The notes under the pieces are model-generated. The model made no database searches and was not told the origin of the DNA. It was given only the letters and a program-made list of their open reading frames with translations. A program made the position numbers and the translations under genes. DNA of 64,000 nucleotides from Bacteriovoracaceae bacterium (GTDB lineage Bacteria; Bdellovibrionota; Bacteriovoracia; Bacteriovoracales; Bacteriovoracaceae). The stretch's first letter is position 1. Every line of letters begins with the position of its first letter. This document shows, piece by piece, positions 52,259 through 62,229 of the stretch. The stretch spans positions 103,750 through 167,749 of the forward strand of contig JAHDBN010000003.1 of the NCBI GenBank assembly GCA_020630335.1, in the 5' to 3' direction.

Positions 52259-53823
52259 TTAATGTTTAGCAGATTATCAGTGAAATTACTTTTAAGAGAG
52301 ATCAATGAAACTTTGTCTGAAAAGTTATTTAAAAAGTACTGTATTTCATGAGATTGGATAGTGAGATCATTAAGTGATTGTTCTAGATTTGGATTCAAAT
52401 CTAGAGAGGAGAGTAAAGATTTAAAATCAAAAAAGCTTAGTACTTCAGGTATGGATTTAATTAAAGTGTCATCATCTAAGTATTCGATTTCAATTTTTAA
52501 AAGCTTAGCAGTCTCATGACTGATTTTTTCATGTATAGGCTCAGATACCAAAAGTGGTATCCTTTCATTCACTTCATTTAGTGATTTTATAATAAAAGAA
52601 GTAAGTTCAATCTTTTTTAAGATGAAAACTTCCTCATCTTTTTGAAGCAAGAATAATTGATTGTTTGGCCATGAAAATTTTACTTGATAACCAAGAGTTT
52701 GATCAAATGTATGAAGATGACTTTTTTGATTTTCGTTATTAGTTTTATCAGAAAACAATGTGCTTTGAGTTGGAGAATAGAGATTTACTTCTTTAGTCAT
52801 CTGAGTGTTATTAAACTCTATCTCAGTACTGACTTCATGTTTAGAAATCGATGAGAAATAACTTTTTAAGGCAGAGGAAATCATCGAAAGAAGAGTTGAT
52901 TGTTGATAAAGAAGTAAGGTTGTTTTTTTAGGATGAACATTTATATCCATATGATTAGGTGGTAAGTCTAAGATAAGGGCCCAATCAATATTTTTACTCT
53001 TATGAGCATTTAAGAACGTATAATTTATTGTATTTCTAATCTTATCATCTAGTATAAATCTTCCATTAACTATAATCATTTGTCTTGGCCTAGATTTCTC
53101 AACCTTTCCAATGATAAGCTTCATATTTATTTGTTCATATTCATGCTCTAGAACTTCAGATTCATTTTTTGCTAGCTTGCAGATTGAAAGAAATCTATCT
53201 TGAATATTTTTAGTAGGGAAGCTTAGTTTTTCTTTATTATCAAACTTTAAACTAAAAGAGATCTTAGGATTTGAGATCATATAAGCATAAAGTATTTTTA
53301 GAATTTCATTTTTTTGCTTTGACTTTGAATTTAAAAACTTCATACGAACTGGAGTATTATAAAAAAGATTTTTTATAATTAATTGAGTTCCAGTACTTGA
53401 TAATTTGTTACTTAGTAACTCATGTCCCAAGACTAATTCACCTTTTATGTGAAATTGAGAGCTCTCTTTTGAAGTCGTCGTTATACACTTTATTTCTGAG
53501 ACACTTGAAAGACTGGCAAGTGCTTCTCCTCTAAAACCTAGAGTGTGCATTTTGTATAAATCTTGAAATGTGTTTAGCTTACTCGTCGCATGTCTAGAAA
53601 AAGCAAGTGGAAGATCTTCAAATCTTATTCCATGTCCATTATCTTTAATATTGATCTGATCAATACCATTTTCAAATAAACGAATATCAATTTCATCTGC
53701 CCCTGCATCAATAGCATTCTCAATAAGTTCTTTAATAATTCCGGCGGGAGAATCAATGACTTCGCCGGCCTTTATTTGATTAATCACACTTTCTTCTAGA
53801 AGGCGAATAGGGCGTATATTCAT
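52255..53823 (-). CDS. mutL: DNA mismatch repair protein MutL, short form
   Basis: Mismatch-repair ATPase linking mismatch recognition to strand removal. The N-terminal GHKL domain is textbook: IKAGEVIDSPAGIIKELIENAIDAG, DNGHGI, RHATSKL, TLGFRGEALASLSS. At 522 aa it is shorter than the usual 600 or so. The C-terminal dimerisation region is weakly conserved, and the DQHAxxExxxxE endonuclease motif of methyl-independent MutL proteins is not visible. It is the last complete repair gene here; mutS is not in the window. Confidence 0.94.
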   Translation of the reverse strand: MNIRPIRLLEESVINQIKAGEVIDSPAGIIKELIENAIDAGADEIDIRLFENGIDQINIKDNGHGIRFEDLPLAFSRHATSKLNTFQDLYKMHTLGFRGEALASLSSVSEIKCITTTSKESSQFHIKGELVLGHELLSNKLSSTGTQLIIKNLFYNTPVRMKFLNSKSKQKNEILKILYAYMISNPKISFSLKFDNKEKLSFPTKNIQDRFLSICKLAKNESEVLEHEYEQINMKLIIGKVEKSRPRQMIIVNGRFILDDKIRNTINYTFLNAHKSKNIDWALILDLPPNHMDINVHPKKTTLLLYQQSTLLSMISSALKSYFSSISKHEVSTEIEFNNTQMTKEVNLYSPTQSTLFSDKTNNENQKSHLHTFDQTLGYQVKFSWPNNQLFLLQKDEEVFILKKIELTSFIIKSLNEVNERIPLLVSEPIHEKISHETAKLLKIEIEYLDDDTLIKSIPEVLSFFDFKSLLSSLDLNPNLEQSLNDLTIQSHEIQYFLNNFSDKVSLISLKSNFTDNLLNIK

Positions 53824-53879
53824 GAGATGATTATATTCAAAGAGCTTGGTATTTTCAAAGATTAAGAAAAGAAATGATT

Positions 53880-54809
53880 CTAGGCATTACTCTTATAAAA
53901 ACTGACCTGGTTTCTACCAGCATTTTTAGATAAATAAACTGCAGAGTCGGCTCTTTTAAACAATTCAGTACCAGAATCAACTCCATTTCTGTAGTCAGCA
54001 ACACCAACAGAAGCAGTTACAGGAAGCTTCTTATTTTCATAACGAAAATCATGATTTTCCATCATTTTTCTAATTCTTTCTGCTATTTCAAAAGCCTGCT
54101 TAAGATTAGTTTTAGGTAATAAGATAACAAATTCTTCTCCACCATAACGAGCAAACACATCTCTATCTCGAATTCCATGTAGCCTAATAATATGAGCAAC
54201 TTCTTTTAAGACATAATCGCCAGCATCATGTCCGTAAGTATCGTTAAGTTTTTTAAAGTGATCGAGATCGAAGACTAATAAACTCAATGGCTCACCAGTA
54301 GCTTTTGATTTATTCACCTCTACATTACATGCATTATTGAAATACATTTTATTAAAACATTTCGTAAGGCCATCAGTGTTCGCTTCTTCATGTAATTTAT
54401 CATAAGCAAGTCTCTCACTATCTCCTTTAGGAATAAATTTAAAGGCCATGGTTCCAACTTTTACCATATCACCTTTTTTTAAAATTCTAGGATCAATAAC
54501 TTGCTGGTTATTAATAAAGGTTCCATTACTAGAACCTAAATCTTTAATAGTGCTCACTGCTTGTAGTTTATTAATATCTTTAGTTTGAATTTGAAAATGT
54601 GCTCTTGATATACCTGCAAATTCAAGAGTGATTGTATTCTCAGGATTTCTCCCAAAGGTGAGTATACCTTCTGGTAAATCAAAGATAGTACCATTAAGTT
54701 CTCCACCAACAACTACTAAGCAAGCAAGCTTCTTTTTTGCTTCCTCATCAGTTGTACTTAGAGCTTGGTGAATATCGGTAATAAGTACCGTTGAGTTATC
54801 ATCAGTCAT
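53880..54809 (-). CDS. FHA-GGDEF diguanylate cyclase
   Basis: Cytoplasmic protein of 309 aa. The FHA domain (about 30-115, ILTFGRNPENTI, GSSNGTFINNQQV) is followed by a GGDEF domain (about 145-305) with the active site YGGEEFVILLP and an inhibitory-site RxxD (RDRD) five residues before it, so it should make c-di-GMP with product inhibition. In Bdellovibrio an FHA-GGDEF protein, DgcB, is essential for predation (established knowledge), and this has the same architecture. Whether it is the orthologue needs comparison. Confidence 0.9.
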   Translation of the reverse strand: MTDDNSTVLITDIHQALSTTDEEAKKKLACLVVVGGELNGTIFDLPEGILTFGRNPENTITLEFAGISRAHFQIQTKDINKLQAVSTIKDLGSSNGTFINNQQVIDPRILKKGDMVKVGTMAFKFIPKGDSERLAYDKLHEEANTDGLTKCFNKMYFNNACNVEVNKSKATGEPLSLLVFDLDHFKKLNDTYGHDAGDYVLKEVAHIIRLHGIRDRDVFARYGGEEFVILLPKTNLKQAFEIAERIRKMMENHDFRYENKKLPVTASVGVADYRNGVDSGTELFKRADSAVYLSKNAGRNQVSFYKSNA

Positions 54810-54859
54810 TAGAATTATTTTATCTCAGTATGAAGATTTATAAAATAGGTAGAAGTTAT

Positions 54860-56080
54860 CTATCCATTTATTTTCTTGAGTTCTTCTAAACAAAGCTTCT
54901 TACTTAACTCTACGCCTGGCTGATTAAAAGTATCAAGCTTGGCAAGGTTTCCAGTTAAAACTGTTAGTACTTGAAAAAATAAAAAGAGCTCACAAAGGTT
55001 AGATTCATCTAATATTGGAAGCTTTAAAGTAATATTAGGAACACCTTCTTGGGTAAGTGCGTTTCTAGTTCCTGCTAGATGAGCATTAATAATCGTCTGA
55101 ACAGAGATCTTGGTTGAGTTGTTTAGTTTAGTATTGCCAAGGTTATCACTAATACTGAAATCTGATTTTGAATTTTCAACTTCTAAAAAAATCATGAACT
55201 TATTTTTGGGGCCTTGCATGAATAATTGAAGCTGGGAATGTTGTCCTGTCGACCCATAGCAAACTAAAGGAGAAAATCCAAAACCATCTTTGCCAAGGCT
55301 TTCGGCCCATAGCTGCACAAACCAATCAGAAAAAGATCTTAATTTACTAGAGTAGGGCATGATAACTGTTTGATTAAAACCTTTTTGATAAAGATCAAAT
55401 AGTGCAATACTAAGTTTTGCTAGCTGATCACCTTTTTCAAATTCTAAATCTTTTAAAAAATTCTCTTGAGCGAATTTAAAATTTTCTTCAGAGATATTAG
55501 AAAATGCTAAGGGAAAATAACTGACATTACTTAAAACAGAAAAACGACCACCTAAGGTTTCTGGAAATTTTAAAGTAGGGATATCCCATTTTTGAGCGAG
55601 CTCACTAAGAAAACTTTCATCTTCAGTACAAGCCGCTAAATAGTTTTTTCTCTGATATTTTTCTCCTAATTCTTTTTTAAGTAACTTATCTATTAGCGAA
55701 ATAAGAACTAGAGTTTCATGAGTCCCACCTGACTTAGAAACGACATAAAAAAGAGTTTCTTTTATATCAATCTCATCAAGAATAGATTGAATATGATCAG
55801 CATCAATATTATTAAAAAAGTGATATTTAATATTTTGTTGATCATCAAGAGCATCAATTATAGCTTCTGTGCCTAGCGAGCTTCCTCCAAATCCAACATG
55901 CACAAAGTATTTTTTATCCTGAAATTTTTCTTTTAAAATATGAGCAAATCGATCTTGGTGAACATCTCTTAAGAAATCTGATCTCGAATTCGATGAGATA
56001 AATTCTTTTAAAAAAGATTTTTGTTCTTCGATTCTTGAATTAGCAACTTCAGGGATGAGGCTTGAAAATTGAATTTGCAT
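54860..56080 (-). CDS. pgi: glucose-6-phosphate isomerase
   Basis: Interconverts glucose-6-phosphate and fructose-6-phosphate in glycolysis and gluconeogenesis. 406 aa, a compact form like that of Bacillus or archaeal-type relatives. SIS-domain signatures are VGFGGSSLGTEAI, SKSGGTHETL and GGRFSVLSNVSYFPLA, with the C-terminal LDTFNQPGVELSKK signature. The start shares bases with the stop of the preceding acyl-CoA dehydrogenase gene. Confidence 0.95.
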   Translation of the reverse strand: MQIQFSSLIPEVANSRIEEQKSFLKEFISSNSRSDFLRDVHQDRFAHILKEKFQDKKYFVHVGFGGSSLGTEAIIDALDDQQNIKYHFFNNIDADHIQSILDEIDIKETLFYVVSKSGGTHETLVLISLIDKLLKKELGEKYQRKNYLAACTEDESFLSELAQKWDIPTLKFPETLGGRFSVLSNVSYFPLAFSNISEENFKFAQENFLKDLEFEKGDQLAKLSIALFDLYQKGFNQTVIMPYSSKLRSFSDWFVQLWAESLGKDGFGFSPLVCYGSTGQHSQLQLFMQGPKNKFMIFLEVENSKSDFSISDNLGNTKLNNSTKISVQTIINAHLAGTRNALTQEGVPNITLKLPILDESNLCELFLFFQVLTVLTGNLAKLDTFNQPGVELSKKLCLEELKKING

Positions 56081-57210
56081 TATGTGTTCTCTCTTTTTAA
56101 TTCTCTTCCAATAATAACTTTTTGAATTTGATTTGTTCCTTCTACAATTTGAAGAACTTTCGCATCTCTCATATATCGTTCGGTAGGGTACTCACTTGTA
56201 TAACCAACACCACCAAGAATTTGAACAGCATCAGTAGTGACTTTCATGGCTGTGTCTGTTGCTTTCAGTTTTGCCATGGCTGCGAGCTTTCTATTAATTT
56301 TTCCTTCATCAAAATTCTTAGCAGCTTCTCGTACAAGATATCGACTCGCTTCGATTTCAGTAGCACAATCAGCCATCATGAATTGTAGGCCTTGAAAATC
56401 AAAAATTGATTGGTTGAATTGTTTTCTTTCCAAAGAATACTTAATAGCAGTTTCTAAGGCTTTATCTGCAAGACCTAAAGCAACGGCACCAATAGTTACT
56501 CGGCCTCTGTTTAGAGCAGCGAGAGCAATATTAAATCCTTTACCTTCTTGGGCCAACAAGTTTTCTTCAGGAATAAAACAGTTTTCAAAAAGTAACTCTC
56601 TTGTTGGACTTACTTTCCAACCCATTTTCTTTTCTTTTTTTCCATAGCTAAAACCTTGAGTTTTATCTTGCACTATGAATGCTGATATTCCTTTCGCTCC
56701 TTTTTCACCAGTTCTGGCCATCACGATATAAGTTTTAGCAATACCTCCGGAGGTGATCCACATTTTAGATCCATTAAGAATATATCCGCCATCTACCTTC
56801 TTAGCAGTTGTTTTCAAAGCAGCAGCATCAGAGCCAGAGTGTGATTCTGAGAGTGCAAATCCTGCTATCTCAGAACCAGAGGTAAGCTCGGGAAGATATT
56901 TTTGTTTTTGCTCTTCATTTCCAAATTCGTTAATAATTGATTGGGCCATCACAGAAACAGATAAAGTAACTGAGTAAGAAACTGAATATCCAGCGATAGC
57001 AGCCAGGATAGGACAAAAAGTTTGATAGTCTAGGTCCGCTCCACCAAACTTTTCTGGCAAGGTAAGACCTGTTAATCCGAGACTTCCAAATCCTTGATAA
57101 ATCTCTTTTTTAAAAATACCTTCCTCGTCATCATGTTCGATATGAGGTTGGATTTTGTCTTCACAATACTTTTTAATCTGTTCAATGACTTCTTGTGCGA
57201 ATTCACTCAT
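56080..57210 (-). CDS. acyl-CoA dehydrogenase
   Basis: FAD enzyme of 376 aa for the first step of fatty-acid or branched-chain acyl-CoA oxidation. Signatures are GFALSESHSGSDAAAL, WITSGGIAKTYIVMA and, at the C-terminus, QILGGVGYTSEYPTERYMRD followed by IVEGTNQIQ. The catalytic Glu is probably that of IVEGTNQ, as in short-chain enzymes. Chain-length preference cannot be told. It starts a minus-strand run of genes down to ppsR. Confidence 0.95.
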   Translation of the reverse strand: MSEFAQEVIEQIKKYCEDKIQPHIEHDDEEGIFKKEIYQGFGSLGLTGLTLPEKFGGADLDYQTFCPILAAIAGYSVSYSVTLSVSVMAQSIINEFGNEEQKQKYLPELTSGSEIAGFALSESHSGSDAAALKTTAKKVDGGYILNGSKMWITSGGIAKTYIVMARTGEKGAKGISAFIVQDKTQGFSYGKKEKKMGWKVSPTRELLFENCFIPEENLLAQEGKGFNIALAALNRGRVTIGAVALGLADKALETAIKYSLERKQFNQSIFDFQGLQFMMADCATEIEASRYLVREAAKNFDEGKINRKLAAMAKLKATDTAMKVTTDAVQILGGVGYTSEYPTERYMRDAKVLQIVEGTNQIQKVIIGRELKRENT

Positions 57211-57389
57211 AAATTATCCTTTTAAGAGCTATAGCTTAGCAATAATGAGCTTTATTGTCGAAACGCGTCAGGATAAACATTTATTAAACTCTACTAAATA
57301 TTTTATTTAAATTATTTAAATTGCAAAGGCCTTGAAAGTAGTAGATTGTGTCCGTGAAATTTGAATTCATAAACCCAAAGGAGAAAATT

Positions 57390-57767
57390 ATGAAGAAAGT
57401 GTTTTTATTATTAGCTATCTTAAGTTCATTTAGTTTTGCTGAGATTATTGAAGTTGATATTCCAGAAGTTAGAAATTACACCAAACTCCCAATTGTAACA
57501 GTTTCTAGATCTTACATGACGTCTGGTTGCTCAGATAAAACAATTAAGTTGTCAGTCTTGAAGTCTGAAGAGTTTGAACTTTATGTTATAGGAAAAACTT
57601 TAAAAGAGCCTGTTGCAATTGGTTTTCCGATTACTTGTAAAATGATAGTTACTATTACTGAGAAAGCATCATTTGCAGTTTATGGAAATCCTGGAAGCAT
57701 TGCTATCGAATTACCTGATTCTAATTATAAGGTTGATGTGAAAGTTAAAAGTTTTCCAGTTTATTAG
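57390..57767 (+). CDS. small secreted protein of unknown function
   Basis: Not recognised. About 125 aa with a signal peptide (VFLLLAILSSFSFA) and two cysteines in the mature part (SGCSDKT and ITCKMI) that could pair. The chain is beta-rich with alternating hydrophobics. ATG 57390 is chosen for the AAAGGAG before it; an upstream GTG at 57348 in frame is unlikely. It is convergent with the trypsin-like protease gene, overlapping by 4 bp. Confidence 0.65.
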   Translation: MKKVFLLLAILSSFSFAEIIEVDIPEVRNYTKLPIVTVSRSYMTSGCSDKTIKLSVLKSEEFELYVIGKTLKEPVAIGFPITCKMIVTITEKASFAVYGNPGSIAIELPDSNYKVDVKVKSFPVY

Positions 57768-58714
57768 TGGGAATTATTGCGAATTGTTTTTAATATCCAC
57801 TTCATATAGGAGTGGATATTAGCTCCTAAGAAAGCCCCTTCAATAAGTTTCTTAGGATCATCAGGATCAGTTGCGCCTGTTCCTGCGTTTACTAATCCAA
57901 GTAGTACAGGTTTCTTTTTATAGTTTATCCATGAAAGGGGAGCAAGCTTGTTATAGATATAATAATGCTTTGTGAATTTTTTTACGATGCCACTTCCGCT
58001 ATCTCCTCCACCAAAACCTTGTTTTTCTTTGAGAGTAGAGTAAGGAATATATTCTCCACTATTAAAATAATTCCATGCCCAATCTCCATAATTGGTAGTG
58101 AAGTATAACTCTCTATGTCTTTTTCTTTCCCAAAATTTACTTCCCTTTAAAGGTAAAGTGTAAAGTTCTAGCTCATTCAGGACATCACTGGCCTTATAGT
58201 TTCCGAGCCATTTTGTATTTCCCCAAGCAGCATAAGAGATTTTTTTAGGATTTGAAGAGATCAACTGATGAATTTTCTTACGTGGGTTGGGAAGAAAAAT
58301 TGGTTTTATATTTCTTCCAAATTTAATTGGTTTTGAAAGTTTTATAAGAGCGATGTCATGGCCGAGGGCCTTATTCATATCAAAGTCATGTAGAAATACT
58401 TCTTCATGTGAACCTAGAGAAATTAAGTTTTTTCTTTCTCCGTCACCGCCAGCTCTAATTGAGATAGGAAATTTGGGATTTTTATCTGTTAAACTTATAG
58501 CGCAATGAGCAGCTGTGAGAATAAAACGTTTCGAGATAATTGATCCACCACAAAAGTGTGAAATTCCTTTATTTATACTTCTTAAATCTTGACCGAGAGA
58601 GACGCTCCACGGGTAGTTTGTGGTGCTTGATTTTTCTCCACCGACGACGTTGTGGGTTTGGGCTTGGATTATTGGAGATGTAGTTATGAGTAATAATGTT
58701 AAAAAGAATTTCAT
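57764..58714 (-). CDS. secreted trypsin-like (S1) serine protease
   Basis: Exported S1 protease of 316 aa. A signal peptide (LTLLLITTSPIIQA) is followed soon by the mature-type N-terminus VVGGEKSS, so the propeptide is very short. The triad is His70 (LTAAHC), Asp120 (GHDIALIKLS) and Ser239 (GGGDSGSG). The residue six before the serine is not a clear aspartate, so strict trypsin-like Arg/Lys preference is not assured. With the S8 and M11 proteases it makes a set of secreted proteolytic enzymes in one window. Confidence 0.9.
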   Translation of the reverse strand: MKFFLTLLLITTSPIIQAQTHNVVGGEKSSTTNYPWSVSLGQDLRSINKGISHFCGGSIISKRFILTAAHCAISLTDKNPKFPISIRAGGDGERKNLISLGSHEEVFLHDFDMNKALGHDIALIKLSKPIKFGRNIKPIFLPNPRKKIHQLISSNPKKISYAAWGNTKWLGNYKASDVLNELELYTLPLKGSKFWERKRHRELYFTTNYGDWAWNYFNSGEYIPYSTLKEKQGFGGGDSGSGIVKKFTKHYYIYNKLAPLSWINYKKKPVLLGLVNAGTGATDPDDPKKLIEGAFLGANIHSYMKWILKTIRNNSH

Positions 58715-58864
58715 ATATGGTCCTTTAGTTTAATTGTCATCCTACTCGATTATGTTTGAGTTGAGCAATAAGAATAAAATCTTTGGGTACAACCTAATTA
58801 TAAAGAATTTAAGTATATTTTTATTTAGCCGATCTGAACAACAAGTTAATTTAAAGGAGTATTA

Positions 58865-60316
58865 ATGGATAATTTCAAATTGAAGAAAGAAGATCGAACT
58901 CTAACTTTGATTAGAAGCAAAGAAAGACCAAAGACTATCAGGCAAAATCGATTGACTAGTGATGTGAATCTTTTAAAGGTTTTAATTAACAACACTGAAT
59001 TCAATGTTTTTAATTATTCTAAATTTGGTGTTGCAATCAAAACTTCTAACGTTGATTTTTTTAAATCGGGTAAAAGAATTAATCTACAGATTAGAGTAGA
59101 TGAGTCTATCGTTTACAACGAAAAAGCTGAGATGACACACTTAAGAGCAATAGACGAATATTATGTTATTGGTTGTAAATTGAGTCATTTTTTGGAATTA
59201 GATGAAATTCAAGCATTGTTAGCTATGCAAAAATTGTTTCGAAAATCGGAGGGCTCGATTGAAAAAAGAAAAAAACTAGATCATCAGTTTGTTAAGGAGA
59301 TTGATGAGTTTCATTATTACTTAAAAACAGTGAAAAAAGAAGTAGATTCTATAGAAAAAAATATAGAGACACTGGATTATGAAGTTCGTACAAAGTATCT
59401 TCAGAAATTCAAAGAAAATTTTAATGAGAAATTTAAGAAGTTTTTAAAAAATGTCAATGATGAGTTTTGCAAATTTCAATCTCATCCTGACATGGATGAG
59501 AAATCATTTTACTTAAAATATGCTCAAGATATGGTTACTCCATACTTTGCTAAAGTTGGGATTGGAAAGCGAGCTGTAACTAAACCTCTGGGGTATGCAG
59601 GTGATTATGAAATGATGAATCAAATTTATCGCAAGAAAATTGATTCAGGAACCTTGTTCGATAATCTTATGAATAGTGCTCTCGTTGAATCTAGATGTGG
59701 TGAATCAGTACGTTATCGAAGGGAATTATTAGCTGGAATTTTTTCTGAACGTTATAAATCCTTACCAAAACAAGAGAAAATAAAAAGCTTAAGTGTGGCT
59801 TGTGGCCCAGCTAAAGAAATTCAGGATTTTGTAGACCGAGAAGATAAACATATGATTAATAAGTTTGAATTCGATTTATTAGATTTAGATAAGTTTGCCT
59901 TGAAGTATGCTCAATCTAAGATATATGAAAAAATGATCAAAAAAGATACTTTTGCTCCATTAAGGTTAATAAATCATAACGTTATTCATCTTGCAATGGG
60001 GAAAATAGAATCGTTGCCTATTAATGAGTATGATTTGATTTACTCTGCAGGGTTGTATGATTATCTTGATGTAAAACTATCAAAGTTATTAACAAGAGAA
60101 CTTTTTAAATCTCTTAAGCCCGGAGGAAGGTTAATTATTGGGAATTTCTCTTCTAAAAACCCTGAAAAGGTGTTTCTTGATTTGATGCTGGATTGGTTTT
60201 TGTTGCACAAAAGTGATGACGAGATGAAAGTAATCGCTCCAGAAGGAGCAGAAGTTAAACTCCAACATGATCCCAATAATGTAATCGTTTATATGACAAT
60301 TATAAAAAAGGAATAA
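58865..60316 (+). CDS. PilZ-like/SAM-dependent methyltransferase fusion
   Basis: 483 aa. The N-terminal 120 residues resemble a PilZ domain (IRQNRLTSDV, NYSKFGVAIKT, DEYYVIGCKLS), then a charged coiled coil (about 125-210). The remaining 250 residues are a class I methyltransferase (LSVACGPAKEI, FDLLDLDKFALKYA, LKPGGRLIIGNFS). The stretch PLGYAGDYEMMNQIYR is typical of the group annotated as extracellular-factor (3-hydroxy-palmitate methyl ester, PhcB-like) synthesis proteins, so a fatty-acid methyl ester could be the product. That is suggestive only. AAGGAG precedes the ATG. It is followed after 18 bp by a cyclase gene. Confidence 0.72.
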   Translation: MDNFKLKKEDRTLTLIRSKERPKTIRQNRLTSDVNLLKVLINNTEFNVFNYSKFGVAIKTSNVDFFKSGKRINLQIRVDESIVYNEKAEMTHLRAIDEYYVIGCKLSHFLELDEIQALLAMQKLFRKSEGSIEKRKKLDHQFVKEIDEFHYYLKTVKKEVDSIEKNIETLDYEVRTKYLQKFKENFNEKFKKFLKNVNDEFCKFQSHPDMDEKSFYLKYAQDMVTPYFAKVGIGKRAVTKPLGYAGDYEMMNQIYRKKIDSGTLFDNLMNSALVESRCGESVRYRRELLAGIFSERYKSLPKQEKIKSLSVACGPAKEIQDFVDREDKHMINKFEFDLLDLDKFALKYAQSKIYEKMIKKDTFAPLRLINHNVIHLAMGKIESLPINEYDLIYSAGLYDYLDVKLSKLLTRELFKSLKPGGRLIIGNFSSKNPEKVFLDLMLDWFLLHKSDDEMKVIAPEGAEVKLQHDPNNVIVYMTIIKKE

Positions 60317-60334
60317 TTAATTTAAAGGCTTTAA

Positions 60335-61783
60335 GTGAATGAAATGAACAGAAAGTTTGAAAGGCAGTATAAGCTTGCTCTCCGCCGAGAAGTATTAGGA
60401 CAGCTTCATAATACTTTCTTGCATTATGCTGTGCCTATTTTTTTTCTTTTTGTGTTTGTTGATTATTACTTAACAGGTGCATTTTCCCCTTTTTTTATTG
60501 GTAGGGGAATCATAACTCTTGTTTCTATTGGGTTAATATTAGTTTCAAAGATAAAAAGAAATGTGATTGCTAGACTTTATAATGTTATACCATGCTTGTT
60601 GTTTTTTTCTTACAATGCCTTTATTTGCTTATCAATGTACTATTTTCCTGAAAAGTTAAAAATGTATTTTGCAGGTTTGATTGTTGTTAGTTCAGGAATG
60701 ACTGCAGTTTTTGTAAATGTTGACAGGCAAATATTCGTTGCAAGTATTGGAACTTTAGTAGCTTATGGCTTAGTTCTTTTTTTACACTTCGATTTTTACC
60801 AAGAAAATTATACTTTTTTAATAATCAGTAGTTCTTTTTTGATTACGAGTTGTATTGTGAATATAATCGGAAGCAGATCAGTTGCGGTAGTTCGAAAAAA
60901 AGGCTTTCAAGATAAGTATAAACTACGTTATGAAAGAATAAGACGGGATCAAATTATTCGGTCTAAGGCTAAAGAGCTTGCAAGTACTGAGCTTCTCAAC
61001 AGTCAATTTAGCCCCCAGATTTCAAAAATGTTTAAAGAAGGAACTTTAAATACAGAAGAGTTTGAAAGCGATATTATCTCCGTTTTAGTTATTGATGTCG
61101 TTGATTCTACAAAGAAACTTTACGAGCTTGAATCAAAATCTGCATATGTCGCAATTGAACGAACTTTTGATATTATTGCAAACACATTATTAGAATACGA
61201 TATTACTGTAGATAAATTTACTGGAGATGGAGTGATGGCGCTAAGTAATGCTCCTGTTAAATATGAGAATCATCTTGAGAAATGTTTTCAAGCATGTATT
61301 GAAATAAATGCACGTATAGAGGAAAACAATATAATTCTATCAGCTCATTGGGGTGGACCAATGCAACTAAGATATTCTATTCATACGGGTGAAGCTATTT
61401 ATGGATTCATCGGAAGAGGAAGAGTTAAAAGCTTTACGGCTTTAGGGAAAAGTGTAAATTTAGCACACAGAATAAACGGACATGCTCCTATTAATGGCCT
61501 TATTGTTTCAAGTGATTCAATAGTAGATAAAGAGTTTTTTATTAAAAAATTAGATCTTCAGGAAGTAGATTCCACAAAAGTATTATGTAAAGGGTTTGAG
61601 AAAATGATTGAAGTTTCTAGTTTTTCTTTCTTATCTAATAAAAACAATATTAGGAAAGTTAACAACGAAATTATATGTGAATGTGGTAATGAATTAATAC
61701 TTAAAGCTTCCAAACATGGTAAATATGAACTTGTTTGTGAATCATGTAATCATAATACAGATGATATAAAAAAAGCTGCATAG
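60335..61783 (+). CDS. membrane class III adenylate cyclase
   Basis: 482 aa. An N-terminal membrane domain with about six segments (about 20-190) precedes a class III cyclase domain (about 247-430). Metal-binding aspartates are in VLVIDVVDST and FTGDGVMAL. The substrate-selecting lysine is in VDKFTGDG and a Thr sits at the partner position (FTALGKSVN), the Lys/Thr pair seen in adenylate cyclases. Asn and Arg of VNLAHRI complete the site. The C-terminus ends in a zinc-ribbon-like CECGNEL...CESCNHN. The start is GTG 60335 or the in-frame ATG 60344. It converges on a cyclic-nucleotide-binding protein gene. Confidence 0.85.
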   Translation: MNEMNRKFERQYKLALRREVLGQLHNTFLHYAVPIFFLFVFVDYYLTGAFSPFFIGRGIITLVSIGLILVSKIKRNVIARLYNVIPCLLFFSYNAFICLSMYYFPEKLKMYFAGLIVVSSGMTAVFVNVDRQIFVASIGTLVAYGLVLFLHFDFYQENYTFLIISSSFLITSCIVNIIGSRSVAVVRKKGFQDKYKLRYERIRRDQIIRSKAKELASTELLNSQFSPQISKMFKEGTLNTEEFESDIISVLVIDVVDSTKKLYELESKSAYVAIERTFDIIANTLLEYDITVDKFTGDGVMALSNAPVKYENHLEKCFQACIEINARIEENNIILSAHWGGPMQLRYSIHTGEAIYGFIGRGRVKSFTALGKSVNLAHRINGHAPINGLIVSSDSIVDKEFFIKKLDLQEVDSTKVLCKGFEKMIEVSSFSFLSNKNNIRKVNNEIICECGNELILKASKHGKYELVCESCNHNTDDIKKAA

Positions 61784-61791
61784 AGAAAGTA

Positions 61792-62172
61792 TCAAGCAGC
61801 TCTCTTCATCCTCTCCCGCAATCTCCTCTCTTCCTCAGTCTCCGCAATCTGCTGATTCATACTCTTCATCTTCTCAATAAGCTTACGAATAACAAATCTC
61901 GCATTGGCACCAAACTCATCAATATGAGACTGGTCAATAACTTTAAGACTAACTTCTTCTAGTGCCATCACTGAAGCAGTACGCTCTAGTTGATCAAAGA
62001 AAGCAAATTCACCAATGAAGTTTCCTGCCTCGACTGTAGTAACAGGAACATTTTGATCTTTTGAATCCTTGCAAAGTATCGCGACTTTGCCTTTTTCAAT
62101 GTAAAACATTTCTGTACTGACTTGTCCTTGTTTAAATAAGAAATCACCGCATTTTAAAGTTTTATTTTTCAT
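61792..62172 (-). CDS. stand-alone cyclic-nucleotide-binding domain protein
   Basis: 126 aa, essentially one CAP-like cNMP-binding domain. The phosphate-binding cassette reads FIGEFAFFDQLERTASV and keeps the essential Glu and Arg. A C-terminal helix (NARFVIRKLIEKMKSMNQQ) ends in charged sequence, with no DNA-binding domain, so it probably acts by binding partners. The gene faces the adenylate cyclase gene tail to tail, 8 bp apart, and is a natural receptor for its product, though this is an inference. Confidence 0.85.
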   Translation of the reverse strand: MKNKTLKCGDFLFKQGQVSTEMFYIEKGKVAILCKDSKDQNVPVTTVEAGNFIGEFAFFDQLERTASVMALEEVSLKVIDQSHIDEFGANARFVIRKLIEKMKSMNQQIAETEEERRLRERMKRAA

Positions 62173-62229
62173 ACTGATTATATCGGCAGGAGAGTAAGAT
62201 AACTTAAGCTAATAGATTATAGGAGATAA

